From Gammaproteobacteria bacterium Milos-ODIII6 (lineage in GTDB: Bacteria > Pseudomonadota > Gammaproteobacteria > Chromatiales > Chromatiaceae): a stretch of DNA of 64,000 nt. Position 1 is the first letter of the stretch; every line of letters starts with the position of its first letter. Location: NCBI GenBank assembly GCA_029228645.1, contig JAPTHR010000004.1, positions 1-64,000 on the forward strand. Direction: 5' to 3'. A model generated the notes under the pieces. It saw only the letters and a program-made list of their open reading frames with translations, made no database searches and was not told the origin of the DNA. The position numbers were made by a program, and so were the translations under genes. Shown piece by piece: positions 7,389 to 17,695 of this stretch.

Positions 7389-9158
7389 TCACAGGCCGTG
7401 CCGTTGCAGCCAGAACTCCAGAAGGGCGAGGTGCCACAGCTTGCTGCCCATGATGCGTGTATGGTGCATGTCCGGCGCATCCAGCAGCATGTCGACGTAG
7501 GCCCGCTCGAACAGCCCGCGCTCCCGACACCGGCGCGAGTCGAGGATATCGCGCATGAAATCGAGAAACTCGCCGCGCACGTATTTCAGTGCCGGCATCG
7601 GGAAGTACCCCTTCGGCCGGTCGATGACCGCATCCGGCACCAGCCCGCGCGCAATGCGCTTGAGCAGGTACTTGCCGTCCTCCTTGAGCTTGATATCCAC
7701 CGGGCAGCGCGCGGCGACCTCGACCAGTTCGTGGTCGAGGAAGGGCACCCGGGCCTCCAGCCCCCAGGCCATGGTCATGTTATCCACCCGCTTGACCGGA
7801 TCGTCGACGATCAGGGTGGTGACATCCAGTTTGAGGACCGCGTCCATGAAGTCATCGCTGAGCGCATCATCGAGGCGCGCGGCGACGTAGCGCCCGGTGT
7901 GATCCGGACCATGATAGGCCGGGGTGAGCATGCGCAGCATCTCGTCATGGTCACGGTCGAAATAGTGCCGGCGGAAGCGTTCCAGACGGGTACCCTCGGT
8001 CTCCGCCGCCATGCGCGGGTACCAGAAGTAGCCGCCGAAGACCTCGTCCGCCCCCTGGCCCGACTGGACCACCTTGATGTGCTTCGATACCTGCTCCGAG
8101 AGCAGATAGAAGGCGACCGCGTCCTGCCCGAACATCGGCTCCGCCATGGCGTCGACCGCCTCCGGAAGGCGCTTGAGCACATCCTCGTTGGGCACCAGGA
8201 ACTTGTGGTGGGTCGGCCGGTAGCGCTCCACCACGAGATCCGAGAACTCGAATTCGCTGCCCTTCTCCTCCGGCTGGTCCTCGAATCCAACCGAAAAGGT
8301 GTGGAAGCCCTCGACGCCGATTTCGGCCAGCAGGGCGACCAGCAGGCTCGAATCCAGCCCGCCGGAGAGCAGGATGCCGACCGGCACGTCCGCGACCTCG
8401 TTGCGTTTGCGGACCGCGGCAAGCAGCTGCTCGCGCACGCGCTCGACCCACTGATCCTCGCTCAGCCGCTCGACAGTGCGACGCGCATCCAGGTCCCAGT
8501 AGCGGGTCTTGTGCAGCGTCCCGTCGCGTCCCACACGCAGGCTGTGCGCGGGTTCGAGCTTGCGAATCCCGCGCAGGACGGTGTGCGGCGCCGGGACCAC
8601 CGCGTGCAGGCTGAACTGGAAATGCAGCCCGACGGGGTCGATCGCAGCATCCACCTCGCCGCTCGCGAGCAGTGCCTGGGTATTCGAGGCGAAGCGCAGC
8701 CAGCCATCGCCTTGGGCGTAGTAGAAGGGCTTTATCCCGAAACGATCACGTGCCGCGAACAACTCACCTCGCACGCCATCCCACAGGGCGAAGGCGAACA
8801 TGCCGTGCAGGTGGCGCGGGCAGTCCCCGCCCCACTCACGGTAGGCCTTGAGGATGACCTCGCTGTCCCCATCGGAGACAAAGCGATGACCGCGGGCACG
8901 CAGCTCCTTGCGCAGTTCGCGGTAGTTGTAGATTGCGCCGTTGAACACCAGCACCAGCTCACCGTCGCGCATCGGCTGGTGCGAACGACTTGACAGGTCG
9001 ATGATCGACAGACGCCGGTGCCCCAGTGCGACCGGGCCGGCATGCCATTGACCCACATCGTCCGGCCCGCGCCGTTGCAGCGCCGGAAGCATCCGCGTCA
9101 CCCGCTCAGCGGACGCCGGGGACGAATCGAATCTCACTTCTCCACAGATACCGCACAT
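7389..9158 (-). CDS. Probable N-acetylglutaminylglutamine amidotransferase
   Basis: This 589-residue glutamine-dependent amidotransferase belongs to the asparagine synthetase B family. MCGICGE at the N-terminus gives the catalytic Cys2, RGPDDVG and the class II amidotransferase domain follow, and the synthetase domain carries the PP-loop LLSGGLDSSL near residue 280. The overall length and the end, GSKLWHLALLEFWLQRHGL, resemble the subfamily that amidates N-acetylglutaminylglutamine to make the osmolyte NAGGN, rather than ordinary AsnB. The usual partner, an ATP-grasp/GNAT synthetase, is not next to it. It follows hyuB with 13 bases between, so the two are probably cotranscribed. Plain AsnB is the alternative. 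Confidence 0.72.
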   Translation of the reverse strand: MCGICGEVRFDSSPASAERVTRMLPALQRRGPDDVGQWHAGPVALGHRRLSIIDLSSRSHQPMRDGELVLVFNGAIYNYRELRKELRARGHRFVSDGDSEVILKAYREWGGDCPRHLHGMFAFALWDGVRGELFAARDRFGIKPFYYAQGDGWLRFASNTQALLASGEVDAAIDPVGLHFQFSLHAVVPAPHTVLRGIRKLEPAHSLRVGRDGTLHKTRYWDLDARRTVERLSEDQWVERVREQLLAAVRKRNEVADVPVGILLSGGLDSSLLVALLAEIGVEGFHTFSVGFEDQPEEKGSEFEFSDLVVERYRPTHHKFLVPNEDVLKRLPEAVDAMAEPMFGQDAVAFYLLSEQVSKHIKVVQSGQGADEVFGGYFWYPRMAAETEGTRLERFRRHYFDRDHDEMLRMLTPAYHGPDHTGRYVAARLDDALSDDFMDAVLKLDVTTLIVDDPVKRVDNMTMAWGLEARVPFLDHELVEVAARCPVDIKLKEDGKYLLKRIARGLVPDAVIDRPKGYFPMPALKYVRGEFLDFMRDILDSRRCRERGLFERAYVDMLLDAPDMHHTRIMGSKLWHLALLEFWLQRHGL

Positions 9159-9171
9159 CGGTTGTAGCGCC

Positions 9172-10710
9172 TCAGTGTTCCGACCGTCCCCAGCCACCGC
9201 CGCCTGGCGTCGCCACCGTGAGGCGGTCACCCGGCTCGACGAAGGCCTCGACCTTGCCCGGAAGGTGTTGCTCGTTGAGCCGGTTCAATCCGACCGACCC
9301 ATTCCCACCGCCGGAACCACCCCAGGGAGGGTGTCGGCGGCGCTCGCTCAATAGTGTGAAATGCGCTGCGCGCAGAAATTCGAACTCGCGGATCAGGCCA
9401 TCGCCGCCCCGGCGCAGACCCTCTCCACCGCTCCCGCGCCGGATCGCATAGCGACGCACCCGCAGTGGGTACTGGCTCTCCAGTATCTCCACCGGGGTGT
9501 TGAGCGTGTTGGTCATGTGCGACTGAACCGCATCCAGGCCATCGTCGTACGCATGCGCGCCCATGCCCCCGCCGATGGTCTCGTAATAACTCCACCCATG
9601 CTCGCCTTCGGCGCCCATGGCGAGATTGTTCATCGTGCCCTGGCTGGCCGCGGGAGCCTGTTGCGGCAGGGCCTGCGCCAACGCCCCCAGAACCACGTCC
9701 ACCACCCGGGTGCTGGTTTCGACGTTCCCCGCCGCGACTGCAGCCGGTCGGCGTGCATTCAACAGGCAGCCCTCTGGCGCAAAGATGTGAACCGGACGGA
9801 AGGCGCCGGCGCAAGCCGGCGTTTGTGCTGGCATCAGGCAACGAAACACGTACCAGACAGCCGCCGCAGCCACCGCCAGGGGGCAATTGACGTTCCCGCC
9901 GACCTGTTCGGCAGTGCCGCTGAAGTCAACCTCGAAACGCGCCTGCCGAACCTGCACGCAGACCTCGATGCGGATATCGGCATTTCCCTGACCATCATCG
10001 TCGAGGCTGTCCGCGTGGCGGTAGACGCCGTCCGGTATCTGCGCCAGGGCATGCGTGGCGAGTCTTTCCGCATAGGCATTCAGCTCGAGCAGCCCGCTCA
10101 GGTAAAGCTCGCTTCCGTACTGTCGGACCAGCTGCTGCAAAGCCCGGGCGCCTGCCCGGTTGGCCGCGATCTGGGCGGCGTAATCGCCGAGCGACTCCCG
10201 GGGGTTGCGCGTACAGGCGCTGAGACGCTGCAACAGGCTCCTGTCTTCGCTGTCGCCGCGCAACAGGAAGGTCGGCGGGATGATCTGCCCCTCTTCCTCC
10301 AGGCGGCGCGAGATCGGCATGCTCCCCGGCCGATCCGAACCGATGTCCGCGTGATGGGCGCGATTCACCACGAAGCCGATGAGCCCGCTGTCGACAAACA
10401 CCGGCGCCACCAGGGTGACGTCCGGGAGGTGGGTTCCGCCGAGATAGGGATCGTTGAAAACCACCTGGTCACCGGGTCGCCAGTCCAGACCGCGCACCAC
10501 GTCGCGCATCGCGAAGGCCATGCTGCCCAGATGCACCGGGATATGCGCGGCCTGGGCGCACAACTCGCCGTCTATATCGAAAATGGCGCAGGAAAAATCC
10601 AGACGGTCCCGAATGTTGGGCGAGAAGGCGGCATTCCGCAGGACCAGCCCCATCTCTTCGCAGATGGCATCCAGGCGACTGGAAAAGATGTTCAGATCGG
10701 CGGCGTTCAT
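9172..10710 (-). CDS. Hydantoinase B/oxoprolinase family protein (HyuB)
   Basis: This 512-residue protein matches the HyuB family: the B subunit of ATP-dependent hydantoinases and 5-oxoprolinases, and also acetone or acetophenone carboxylase subunits. Family motifs are visible. LRNAAFSPNIRDRLDFSCA lies near residue 27, HIPVHLGSM near 60, GDQVVFNDPYLGGTHLPDV near 85 and NRAHHADIG near 120. The C-terminal TPGGGGWG is also typical. No HyuA partner lies beside it, so the substrate cannot be predicted. The ATG at 10710 is preferred over one three codons upstream because family alignments start at AADLNIFSSRLDAI. It is the first gene of a probable hyuB-amidotransferase transcript. Confidence 0.88.
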   Translation of the reverse strand: MNAADLNIFSSRLDAICEEMGLVLRNAAFSPNIRDRLDFSCAIFDIDGELCAQAAHIPVHLGSMAFAMRDVVRGLDWRPGDQVVFNDPYLGGTHLPDVTLVAPVFVDSGLIGFVVNRAHHADIGSDRPGSMPISRRLEEEGQIIPPTFLLRGDSEDRSLLQRLSACTRNPRESLGDYAAQIAANRAGARALQQLVRQYGSELYLSGLLELNAYAERLATHALAQIPDGVYRHADSLDDDGQGNADIRIEVCVQVRQARFEVDFSGTAEQVGGNVNCPLAVAAAAVWYVFRCLMPAQTPACAGAFRPVHIFAPEGCLLNARRPAAVAAGNVETSTRVVDVVLGALAQALPQQAPAASQGTMNNLAMGAEGEHGWSYYETIGGGMGAHAYDDGLDAVQSHMTNTLNTPVEILESQYPLRVRRYAIRRGSGGEGLRRGGDGLIREFEFLRAAHFTLLSERRRHPPWGGSGGGNGSVGLNRLNEQHLPGKVEAFVEPGDRLTVATPGGGGWGRSEH

Positions 10711-10956
10711 GCCACGCATTCTCTCGCAACAGGACCGTTTTCACCAAGCCATGCAATAGGCGAAGCCTGGATATCCCGGGCCCCGTGTTGAGCCGAACCC
10801 GGCAAAGCGCCGCCACCTCTGTGCTGCCGGGGCAGGTGCAGATCCACTCCCTGGCCCGCCACACGGCTCGCCGCGACCGACGGCAGAACTTGATTCGGGC
10901 CGCGAATCCGGCTATTTTCCGGTTCTTGCCGCTCAGTGTAGCGGCGCCATCTCGTG
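10711..10956. promoter_or_regulatory. Divergent hyuB/argD control region
   Basis: This 5' region between hyuB and argD contains no credible gene. It should hold both promoters. A perfect small hairpin, GCCGCT with loop CAGTGT and AGCGGC at 10929-10946, lies just upstream of the terminator-like hairpin before argD. I could not identify convincing -35/-10 boxes or ArgR operators by eye. Confidence 0.4.
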
Positions 10957-10986
10957 GGTGGTCCTCTCCTGGAGGCCGCCTTTTTT
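10957..10986 (+). terminator. Terminator-like hairpin in argD leader
   Basis: A GC-rich stem (GGTGGTCCTC pairing with GAGGCCGCC, one bulge and G-U pairs) is followed directly by six T residues at 10981-10986, then more T-rich sequence. It lies 28 bases before the argD start and does not follow any plus-strand gene, so it should act on the argD leader transcript as an attenuator. A second hairpin just upstream could be an alternative structure. Regulation is inferred. Confidence 0.55.
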
Positions 10987-11013
10987 GTTTTTTCGCAAGA
11001 CCAAAAGCGTTCC

Positions 11014-12192
11014 ATGAGCGACGTATTGATGCACACTTACCAGCGCCTGCCCGTGACCTTCACGCACGGCGAGGGCGCCTGGCTGGTCGACACTGACGGC
11101 AAGCGATACCTGGATGCCCTTTCGGGTATTGCCGTGTGCGGCCTTGGACACGCCCACCCTGCGGTCACCGTGGCGATTCGCGAGCAGGCCGGAAAGCTTC
11201 TGCACACATCCAACCTGTATGGCATCGCGGAACAGCAGCAGCTGGGCGAAACGCTGTGCCGCCTCTCCGGCATGCACCGGGTTTTCTTCGGCAATTCCGG
11301 GGCTGAGGCCAACGAGGCAGCGATCAAGCTCGCACGCCTGCACGGTCATCGTCGCGGCATCGACAAGCCGGCCATCGTGGTCATGGAGAACAGTTTCCAC
11401 GGTCGCACCCTGGCTACTCTCAGCGCCACGGGCAATCGCAAAAGCCAAGCCGGCTTCGAGCCCCTGGTGCAGGGCTTCGTGCGAGTGCCGTTCGACGACC
11501 TCGATGCGTTGCGAGCAGTCGCCGCGAACCACGCCAACGTGGTCGCCGTCCTGGTAGAACCGATTCAGGGCGAAGGCGGCATCCGGATACCCGGAGAGGG
11601 CTATCTCGAAGGCGTGCGCCAGATCTGCGATGCCCATGACTGGCTGATGATGCTCGATGAGGTGCAAAGCGGCATGGGGCGCACCGGCCGGTTCTTCGCC
11701 TTTCAGCACAGCGACGTCTCGCCCGATGTGATGACGCTTGCCAAGGCCTTGGGCAACGGCGTGCCGATCGGCGCCTGCCTGGCACGCGGCGGCGCGGCCG
11801 ACCTGTTCGGCCCGGGCAGCCATGGTTCGACCTTCGGCGGCAACCCGCTCGCCTGCCGCGCCGCGCTCGCGGTATGCGAGACGCTCGAATCCGAGAACCT
11901 GCCGGCGCGCGCGGCGGAGCTCGGTGCGCGGTTGCTGGGCGACTTGCGGAACGCGCTGCAAAGCCTCGCGGCGGTGCAGGATATCCGCGCTCGCGGCCTC
12001 ATGATCGGCATCGAACTGGATCGCCCCTGCGCGCCGCTGGTGCAGTCTGCCCTGCAGGCCGGCCTGCTGATCAACGTGACCGCCGGCAATGTGGTCCGCC
12101 TCCTCCCGCCCCTCACCCTCAGCGACGATGAAGCCTCCCACCTGGTGGAAACACTCAGCGGGATCATCCACGGATTCGTCGCTGACGCCTGA
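11014..12192 (+). CDS. argD: Acetylornithine aminotransferase
   Basis: ArgD is a PLP-dependent class III aminotransferase converting N-acetylglutamate semialdehyde to N-acetylornithine in arginine synthesis. It often also serves in lysine synthesis. The 392-residue protein shows YLDALSGIAVCGLGHAHP near residue 30, FFGNSGAEANEAAIKLAR near 90, LDEVQSGMGRTG near 215 and the PLP lysine in LAKALGNGVP near 245. STFGGNPLACRAAL follows. The ATG at 11014 starts MSDVLMHTYQRLPVTF, as in the family. Upstream in-frame codons run through the terminator-like leader and are not coding. argF follows 18 bases later. Confidence 0.94.
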   Translation: MSDVLMHTYQRLPVTFTHGEGAWLVDTDGKRYLDALSGIAVCGLGHAHPAVTVAIREQAGKLLHTSNLYGIAEQQQLGETLCRLSGMHRVFFGNSGAEANEAAIKLARLHGHRRGIDKPAIVVMENSFHGRTLATLSATGNRKSQAGFEPLVQGFVRVPFDDLDALRAVAANHANVVAVLVEPIQGEGGIRIPGEGYLEGVRQICDAHDWLMMLDEVQSGMGRTGRFFAFQHSDVSPDVMTLAKALGNGVPIGACLARGGAADLFGPGSHGSTFGGNPLACRAALAVCETLESENLPARAAELGARLLGDLRNALQSLAAVQDIRARGLMIGIELDRPCAPLVQSALQAGLLINVTAGNVVRLLPPLTLSDDEASHLVETLSGIIHGFVADA

Positions 12193-12210
12193 ATATACCG
12201 AGGAAGCCCT

Positions 12211-13116
12211 ATGGCCTCTATCCGTCATTTTCTGACCTTGCTGGATTTAAGCAGCGACGAACTCAACGCGATCATCGACCGCGCCAGCGAACTGAAGCGC
12301 CTGCAACACGCGCACAAGCCGCACGCAACGCTTTCCGGCCGCGTGCTTGGCATGGTCTTTGAAAAATCCTCGACACGTACCCGTGTGTCTTTCGAGGCCG
12401 GCATGGCCCAGCTTGGGGGAGCGGCCCTGTTCCTTTCCCCCCGCGACACCCAGCTCGGGCGTGGCGAACCCATCGAGGACACCGCGAGGGTGCTGTCGCG
12501 CATGTTGGACTGCGTCATGATCCGTACTTTCGAACACGAGAAGCTGGAGCGCTTCGCCGAATACTCGCAGGTGCCGGTGATCAACGGCCTGACCGACCTG
12601 GTGCATCCCTGCCAACTGCTCGCCGACATGCAGACCTACCGGGAGCATCGCGGGGATATCGCTGGCAGGACGGTGACCTGGGTCGGGGACGGCAACAACA
12701 TGTGCCATTCCTACATCAACGCGGCCCGCCGCTTCGGCTTCAGCTTGCGCATCGCCTGTCCGGAAGGTTTCGATCCGGACGGCGAGATCCTCGCCGCGGC
12801 AGGCGACCGGTGCGAGATCGTGCGTGACCCCATGAGCGCGGTCGAGAAGGCCGACCTGGTCGTCACCGACACCTGGGTGAGCATGGGCCAGGAAGAGGAA
12901 AAGAAACAACGCGAAACCTCGTTCGCCGGCTTCAGGGTGACCCACAGCATGATGGAACAGGCGAGCCCGGATGCGCTGTTTATGCACTGCCTTCCGGCGT
13001 ATCGTGGTCTCGAGGTGGACGCGGACATCCTGGATGCGCCCGACAGCGTGGTCTGGGAGGAAGCGGAGAACCGCCTGCACGCTCAGAAAGCGCTCCTGGA
13101 ATTCCTGCTTGCATGA
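12211..13116 (+). CDS. argF: Ornithine carbamoyltransferase
   Basis: ArgF joins carbamoyl phosphate and ornithine to make citrulline in arginine synthesis. The 301-residue protein carries the carbamoyl-phosphate motif [11 protein letters not shown] near residues 50-60, HPCQLLADM near 131, [14 protein letters not shown] near 155 and the ornithine-binding MHCLPAYRG near 260. It follows argD closely and is probably cotranscribed with it. Length and motifs are normal, so an anabolic enzyme is expected. The preceding GAGGAAG is a reasonable ribosome-binding site. Confidence 0.95.
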   Translation: MASIRHFLTLLDLSSDELNAIIDRASELKRLQHAHKPHATLSGRVLGMVFEKSSTRTRVSFEAGMAQLGGAALFLSPRDTQLGRGEPIEDTARVLSRMLDCVMIRTFEHEKLERFAEYSQVPVINGLTDLVHPCQLLADMQTYREHRGDIAGRTVTWVGDGNNMCHSYINAARRFGFSLRIACPEGFDPDGEILAAAGDRCEIVRDPMSAVEKADLVVTDTWVSMGQEEEKKQRETSFAGFRVTHSMMEQASPDALFMHCLPAYRGLEVDADILDAPDSVVWEEAENRLHAQKALLEFLLA

Positions 13117-13234
13117 GGTCCATCGGCTTACCGCAGGCCAGACCCGGTTATGATGCGGACAACATAACGGGTGGCGCGGCGCGCTGAGCGCGCCCGCGCG
13201 ACCTAATTCGTATTCAGCTGTAGAGGACCCCAAG

Positions 13235-13900
13235 GTGAAAAAACTGGTTCTTTGGATGTCACTATTCCTGGCGCAGGGCCTGCTTGCCGAGACTGCGTGG
13301 GTGACAGACGACGTCAAGATCACGGTTCGCGCCGGGGAGAGCGCGAGGCACAAGATCATTTCGATGGCCCCATCGGGAATGCCCGTGACCGTGTTGTCGA
13401 AAAGTCGCGAGTCAGGCTACTCGAAGGTCAAGCTGCCCAATGGTCGGGAAGGCTACATCCTGAGTCGCCAGCTGCTGCCGGAACCGGTCGCACGCGACCA
13501 GCTCGCGGCGCTCAAGGAGGAGGTCGCCTCGCTCAAGGTCGCGCCGAGTGAACTTCAGCAGAGACTCTCCGAGCTGAGCAAGCAGTACGACGAACTGCAA
13601 CGCGCGCATGGCGAACTCGAAGGCATCAAGAAAGAGATCGAACAGGAGCTCGCCGCATTGCGCCGCACCTCGGCGAATGCGGTGCGCATCTCCGATGAGC
13701 GAAACGAACTACGCAAGCAGGTCGCCGAGCTGACGCGCACCTACGAGGAACTCAAGCAGGAAAAGCGCGAACTCGAGAACAGCAGCACCCAGCGCTGGTT
13801 CATGATCGGCGCCGGAGTCACCGTGGGCGGCATTCTGATCGGCCTGATTCTGCCGCACCTGCGCCTGCGTCGCCGGCGGGAGAGCTGGGGATCACTCTGA
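13235..13900 (+). CDS. ygiM: YgiM-type SH3-domain membrane protein (TIGR04211)
   Basis: This 221-residue envelope protein resembles E. coli YgiM. The order of parts is clear. A signal peptide ends around LLAETAWV (residue 20). A bacterial SH3 domain follows at residues 24-90 (TVRAGESARHKII, YSKVKLPNGREGYI). A Glu/Leu-rich coiled coil spans about 95-185. One transmembrane helix lies near 190-210, followed by a basic tail. It starts with GTG at 13235 after a weak ribosome-binding site AGGACCCCAAG. The SH3 domain would face the periplasm and probably binds peptidoglycan. The exact function is not established. Confidence 0.85.
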   Translation: MKKLVLWMSLFLAQGLLAETAWVTDDVKITVRAGESARHKIISMAPSGMPVTVLSKSRESGYSKVKLPNGREGYILSRQLLPEPVARDQLAALKEEVASLKVAPSELQQRLSELSKQYDELQRAHGELEGIKKEIEQELAALRRTSANAVRISDERNELRKQVAELTRTYEELKQEKRELENSSTQRWFMIGAGVTVGGILIGLILPHLRLRRRRESWGSL

Positions 13901-13908
13901 GGGCCGCA

Positions 13909-13933
13909 GGGAGATGGGATATCCCGCCTCCCC
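13909..13933. terminator. Possible bidirectional terminator, ygiM/sucrose operon
   Basis: GGGAG pairs with CTCCC around an inner GGGATATCCC palindrome, followed by GTTTAAT. It lies between the convergent stops of ygiM and the amylosucrase gene. The T-run is short, so the call is tentative. Confidence 0.4.
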
Positions 13934-13987
13934 GTTTAATGCCGGCTTTATCCCCGCCTTGCAATCGCTCCCGATCGGCTGCCGCGC

Positions 13988-15949
<1,962 letters not shown>

Positions 15950-15968
15950 TGCGAATCCAACTTTGCGA

Positions 15969-16844
15969 TTAGTGCCAACTGTCCAGGAATGCCCGGTAGT
16001 AATCGGGGTCGCTCACCGTGGCGCCCCGTTGACCGACGATCGCCGAGGCAAATGCCTGCGCCCGCTCCAGTATTTCCTGCCGGGGCCAGCCCCGCGCCAG
16101 GCCGAGCAGGATGACCGATGCAAATGCATCCCCCGCCCCCACCGTATCCACCACATCGGTGGACGTCGATGGCGCGATCGCGCCCTGTTCACCCTCTGCG
16201 GTGACCAGCTCGGCGCCGGCACCACCCCGGGTGATAATCAGCCCCTGCAAACCGTGCTGCTCGAGAAAAGCGCTCGCCGCCCCGGCAGTGGCCGGGTCCT
16301 CGCCCGAGATCAATTCGAGTTCGTGCTCGTTGAGCTTCACCCAGTCCGCGCGCGTCACTCGCTGCAACACCTCGTCCCGCGACCACCATGGTGAGCGCAG
16401 GTTGACATCAACGAACACGATCCGCGGCCTGCGATTCTGCAGCAGGCTATCCAGCGCGGCGCGCGATACCGGATCACGCAGTGCCAGGGTACCGTGGTAG
16501 AGCAGCCCGCAGGGCGGCGATTGAGCTGCCTGCTGGATGCGGTCATAGGCACTGGGGGCGACGATATCGTAGCAAGGCTCTCCATCCTGCAACGTGACCC
16601 TGACTTGGCCGGTTGGATGTTCGCGGTCGATCTGCAGCCCGCTGGTATCCATGCCCCAGGCCTGCATGGCCTTACGTACCTCGGCGCCTTCCGGGTCATC
16701 CCCCACCCGGCTGATGAAACTCACGGGTTCGCCCAGCGCCTGCAGATTCCAGGCGACATTGAAGGGTGCGCCGCCCAGTACTCGCGAGCCATCCGGAAAG
16801 TGGTCGAAGAGCACCTCGCCGAACACGCATATTGAGCCACTCAT
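15969..16844 (-). CDS. PfkB-family fructokinase
   Basis: This 291-residue PfkB-family sugar kinase is probably a fructokinase that phosphorylates the fructose released by amylosucrase. The substrate-end motif is VLGGAPFNVAWNLQALG near residues 22-38. The C-terminal ATP and base motif is DTVGAGDAFASVI near 236-248, with the catalytic Asp in GAGDAF. ADWVKLNEHELELISG is typical of fructokinases. It overlaps the stop of spp by four bases and precedes the amylosucrase gene. The same four-gene set occurs in halotolerant methanotrophs, where the kinase acts on fructose. Specificity here is inferred from that context. Confidence 0.88.
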   Translation of the reverse strand: MSGSICVFGEVLFDHFPDGSRVLGGAPFNVAWNLQALGEPVSFISRVGDDPEGAEVRKAMQAWGMDTSGLQIDREHPTGQVRVTLQDGEPCYDIVAPSAYDRIQQAAQSPPCGLLYHGTLALRDPVSRAALDSLLQNRRPRIVFVDVNLRSPWWSRDEVLQRVTRADWVKLNEHELELISGEDPATAGAASAFLEQHGLQGLIITRGGAGAELVTAEGEQGAIAPSTSTDVVDTVGAGDAFASVILLGLARGWPRQEILERAQAFASAIVGQRGATVSDPDYYRAFLDSWH

Positions 16845-17695
16845 GCTTCCTCCAACCCCATCAGGGGCAGCACCTCAGGATGATAATGAGCGATACCCTC
16901 GAGCATGCCGGCGCTGTAGTTGCCATTCGCCCCGTGGAAGCCGCCACAAGCGATATACAGGCTGCTTTCATGACCCGCGCGGCGCGCGGTCTCGGTCGCG
17001 GTACGCTTGATCTCCGGGTCCGCGTTTGCCACCAGCACCGACGGGATGTGACTGACCAGGACCTCGAGATCATTGCCACTGTCACCGCAGAATACGGTGC
17101 TCGCATCATCGAAGCCCTGGTCCCGCATGAGCGCCTCGATGGCATGGTACTTGGAGGCACTCGCGGGCAGAACGTCCAGGAGGCCGATACCCTGGGGTTC
17201 ATCCAGGCTCCAGATGAGATTGCAGCGCGCACCGGCCGACGTCAGGCGACCCTGTATATCCAGTGACAGGGCCTCCCTGTCGGCCTGCATGGGGACGTAG
17301 TAGCTCAACTTGTGTCGATTCTGCTTGCTCGGTTCCTGCAGCCGCAGGACACGAATCGGCTGCAGCAGCTTCTTCAGGTCAGCATGCGACTGTTGGCCCC
17401 AATCCTCGCCGATCTGCTGCTCCCAGCTCTGCTGTGGCGTCCAACTCGCATCCCTGCCCACGTAATAGATGGTGGTTCCGACGTCACCGATGACGAAATC
17501 CGGTATCGGCAGGCGATAGGAATCGATAGCCTTTTCCACCAGGGCACGATGACGCCCACTGACGTAGGCGAGCGTGACTCCGGGGTGAGAAGCGAACTGT
17601 GAAAACCGGGCCCGCGCCCCGCGCGACTCCGACTGGGTGCCATTCGGGATCAGGGTGCGATCGAGGTCGGTACAGACAAGCATTCGCATGGTCAT
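16841..17695 (-). CDS. spp: Sucrose-phosphate phosphatase
   Basis: This 284-residue HAD-superfamily phosphatase (Cof/SPP type) removes phosphate from sucrose 6-phosphate. The nucleophile motif is LVCTDLDRTLIPNG at residues 6-19. The second motif is YVSGRHRALV near 44. The Mg-binding motif is FCGDSGNDLEVL near 200. It overlaps the stop of the synthase gene by four bases and the start of the fructokinase gene by four bases, so all are translated from one message. The upstream synthase also carries its own HAD-like C-terminal domain, so this enzyme may be the main or a second phosphatase activity. Confidence 0.88.
   Translation of the reverse strand: MTMRMLVCTDLDRTLIPNGTQSESRGARARFSQFASHPGVTLAYVSGRHRALVEKAIDSYRLPIPDFVIGDVGTTIYYVGRDASWTPQQSWEQQIGEDWGQQSHADLKKLLQPIRVLRLQEPSKQNRHKLSYYVPMQADREALSLDIQGRLTSAGARCNLIWSLDEPQGIGLLDVLPASASKYHAIEALMRDQGFDDASTVFCGDSGNDLEVLVSHIPSVLVANADPEIKRTATETARRAGHESSLYIACGGFHGANGNYSAGMLEGIAHYHPEVLPLMGLEEA

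Noticed and set aside
7335-8993. A 552-codon plus-strand frame opposite the asparagine-synthetase-like gene
   Set aside because: It is rich in His and Arg without domain motifs. The minus-strand enzyme is complete from MCGICGE to its C-terminus.
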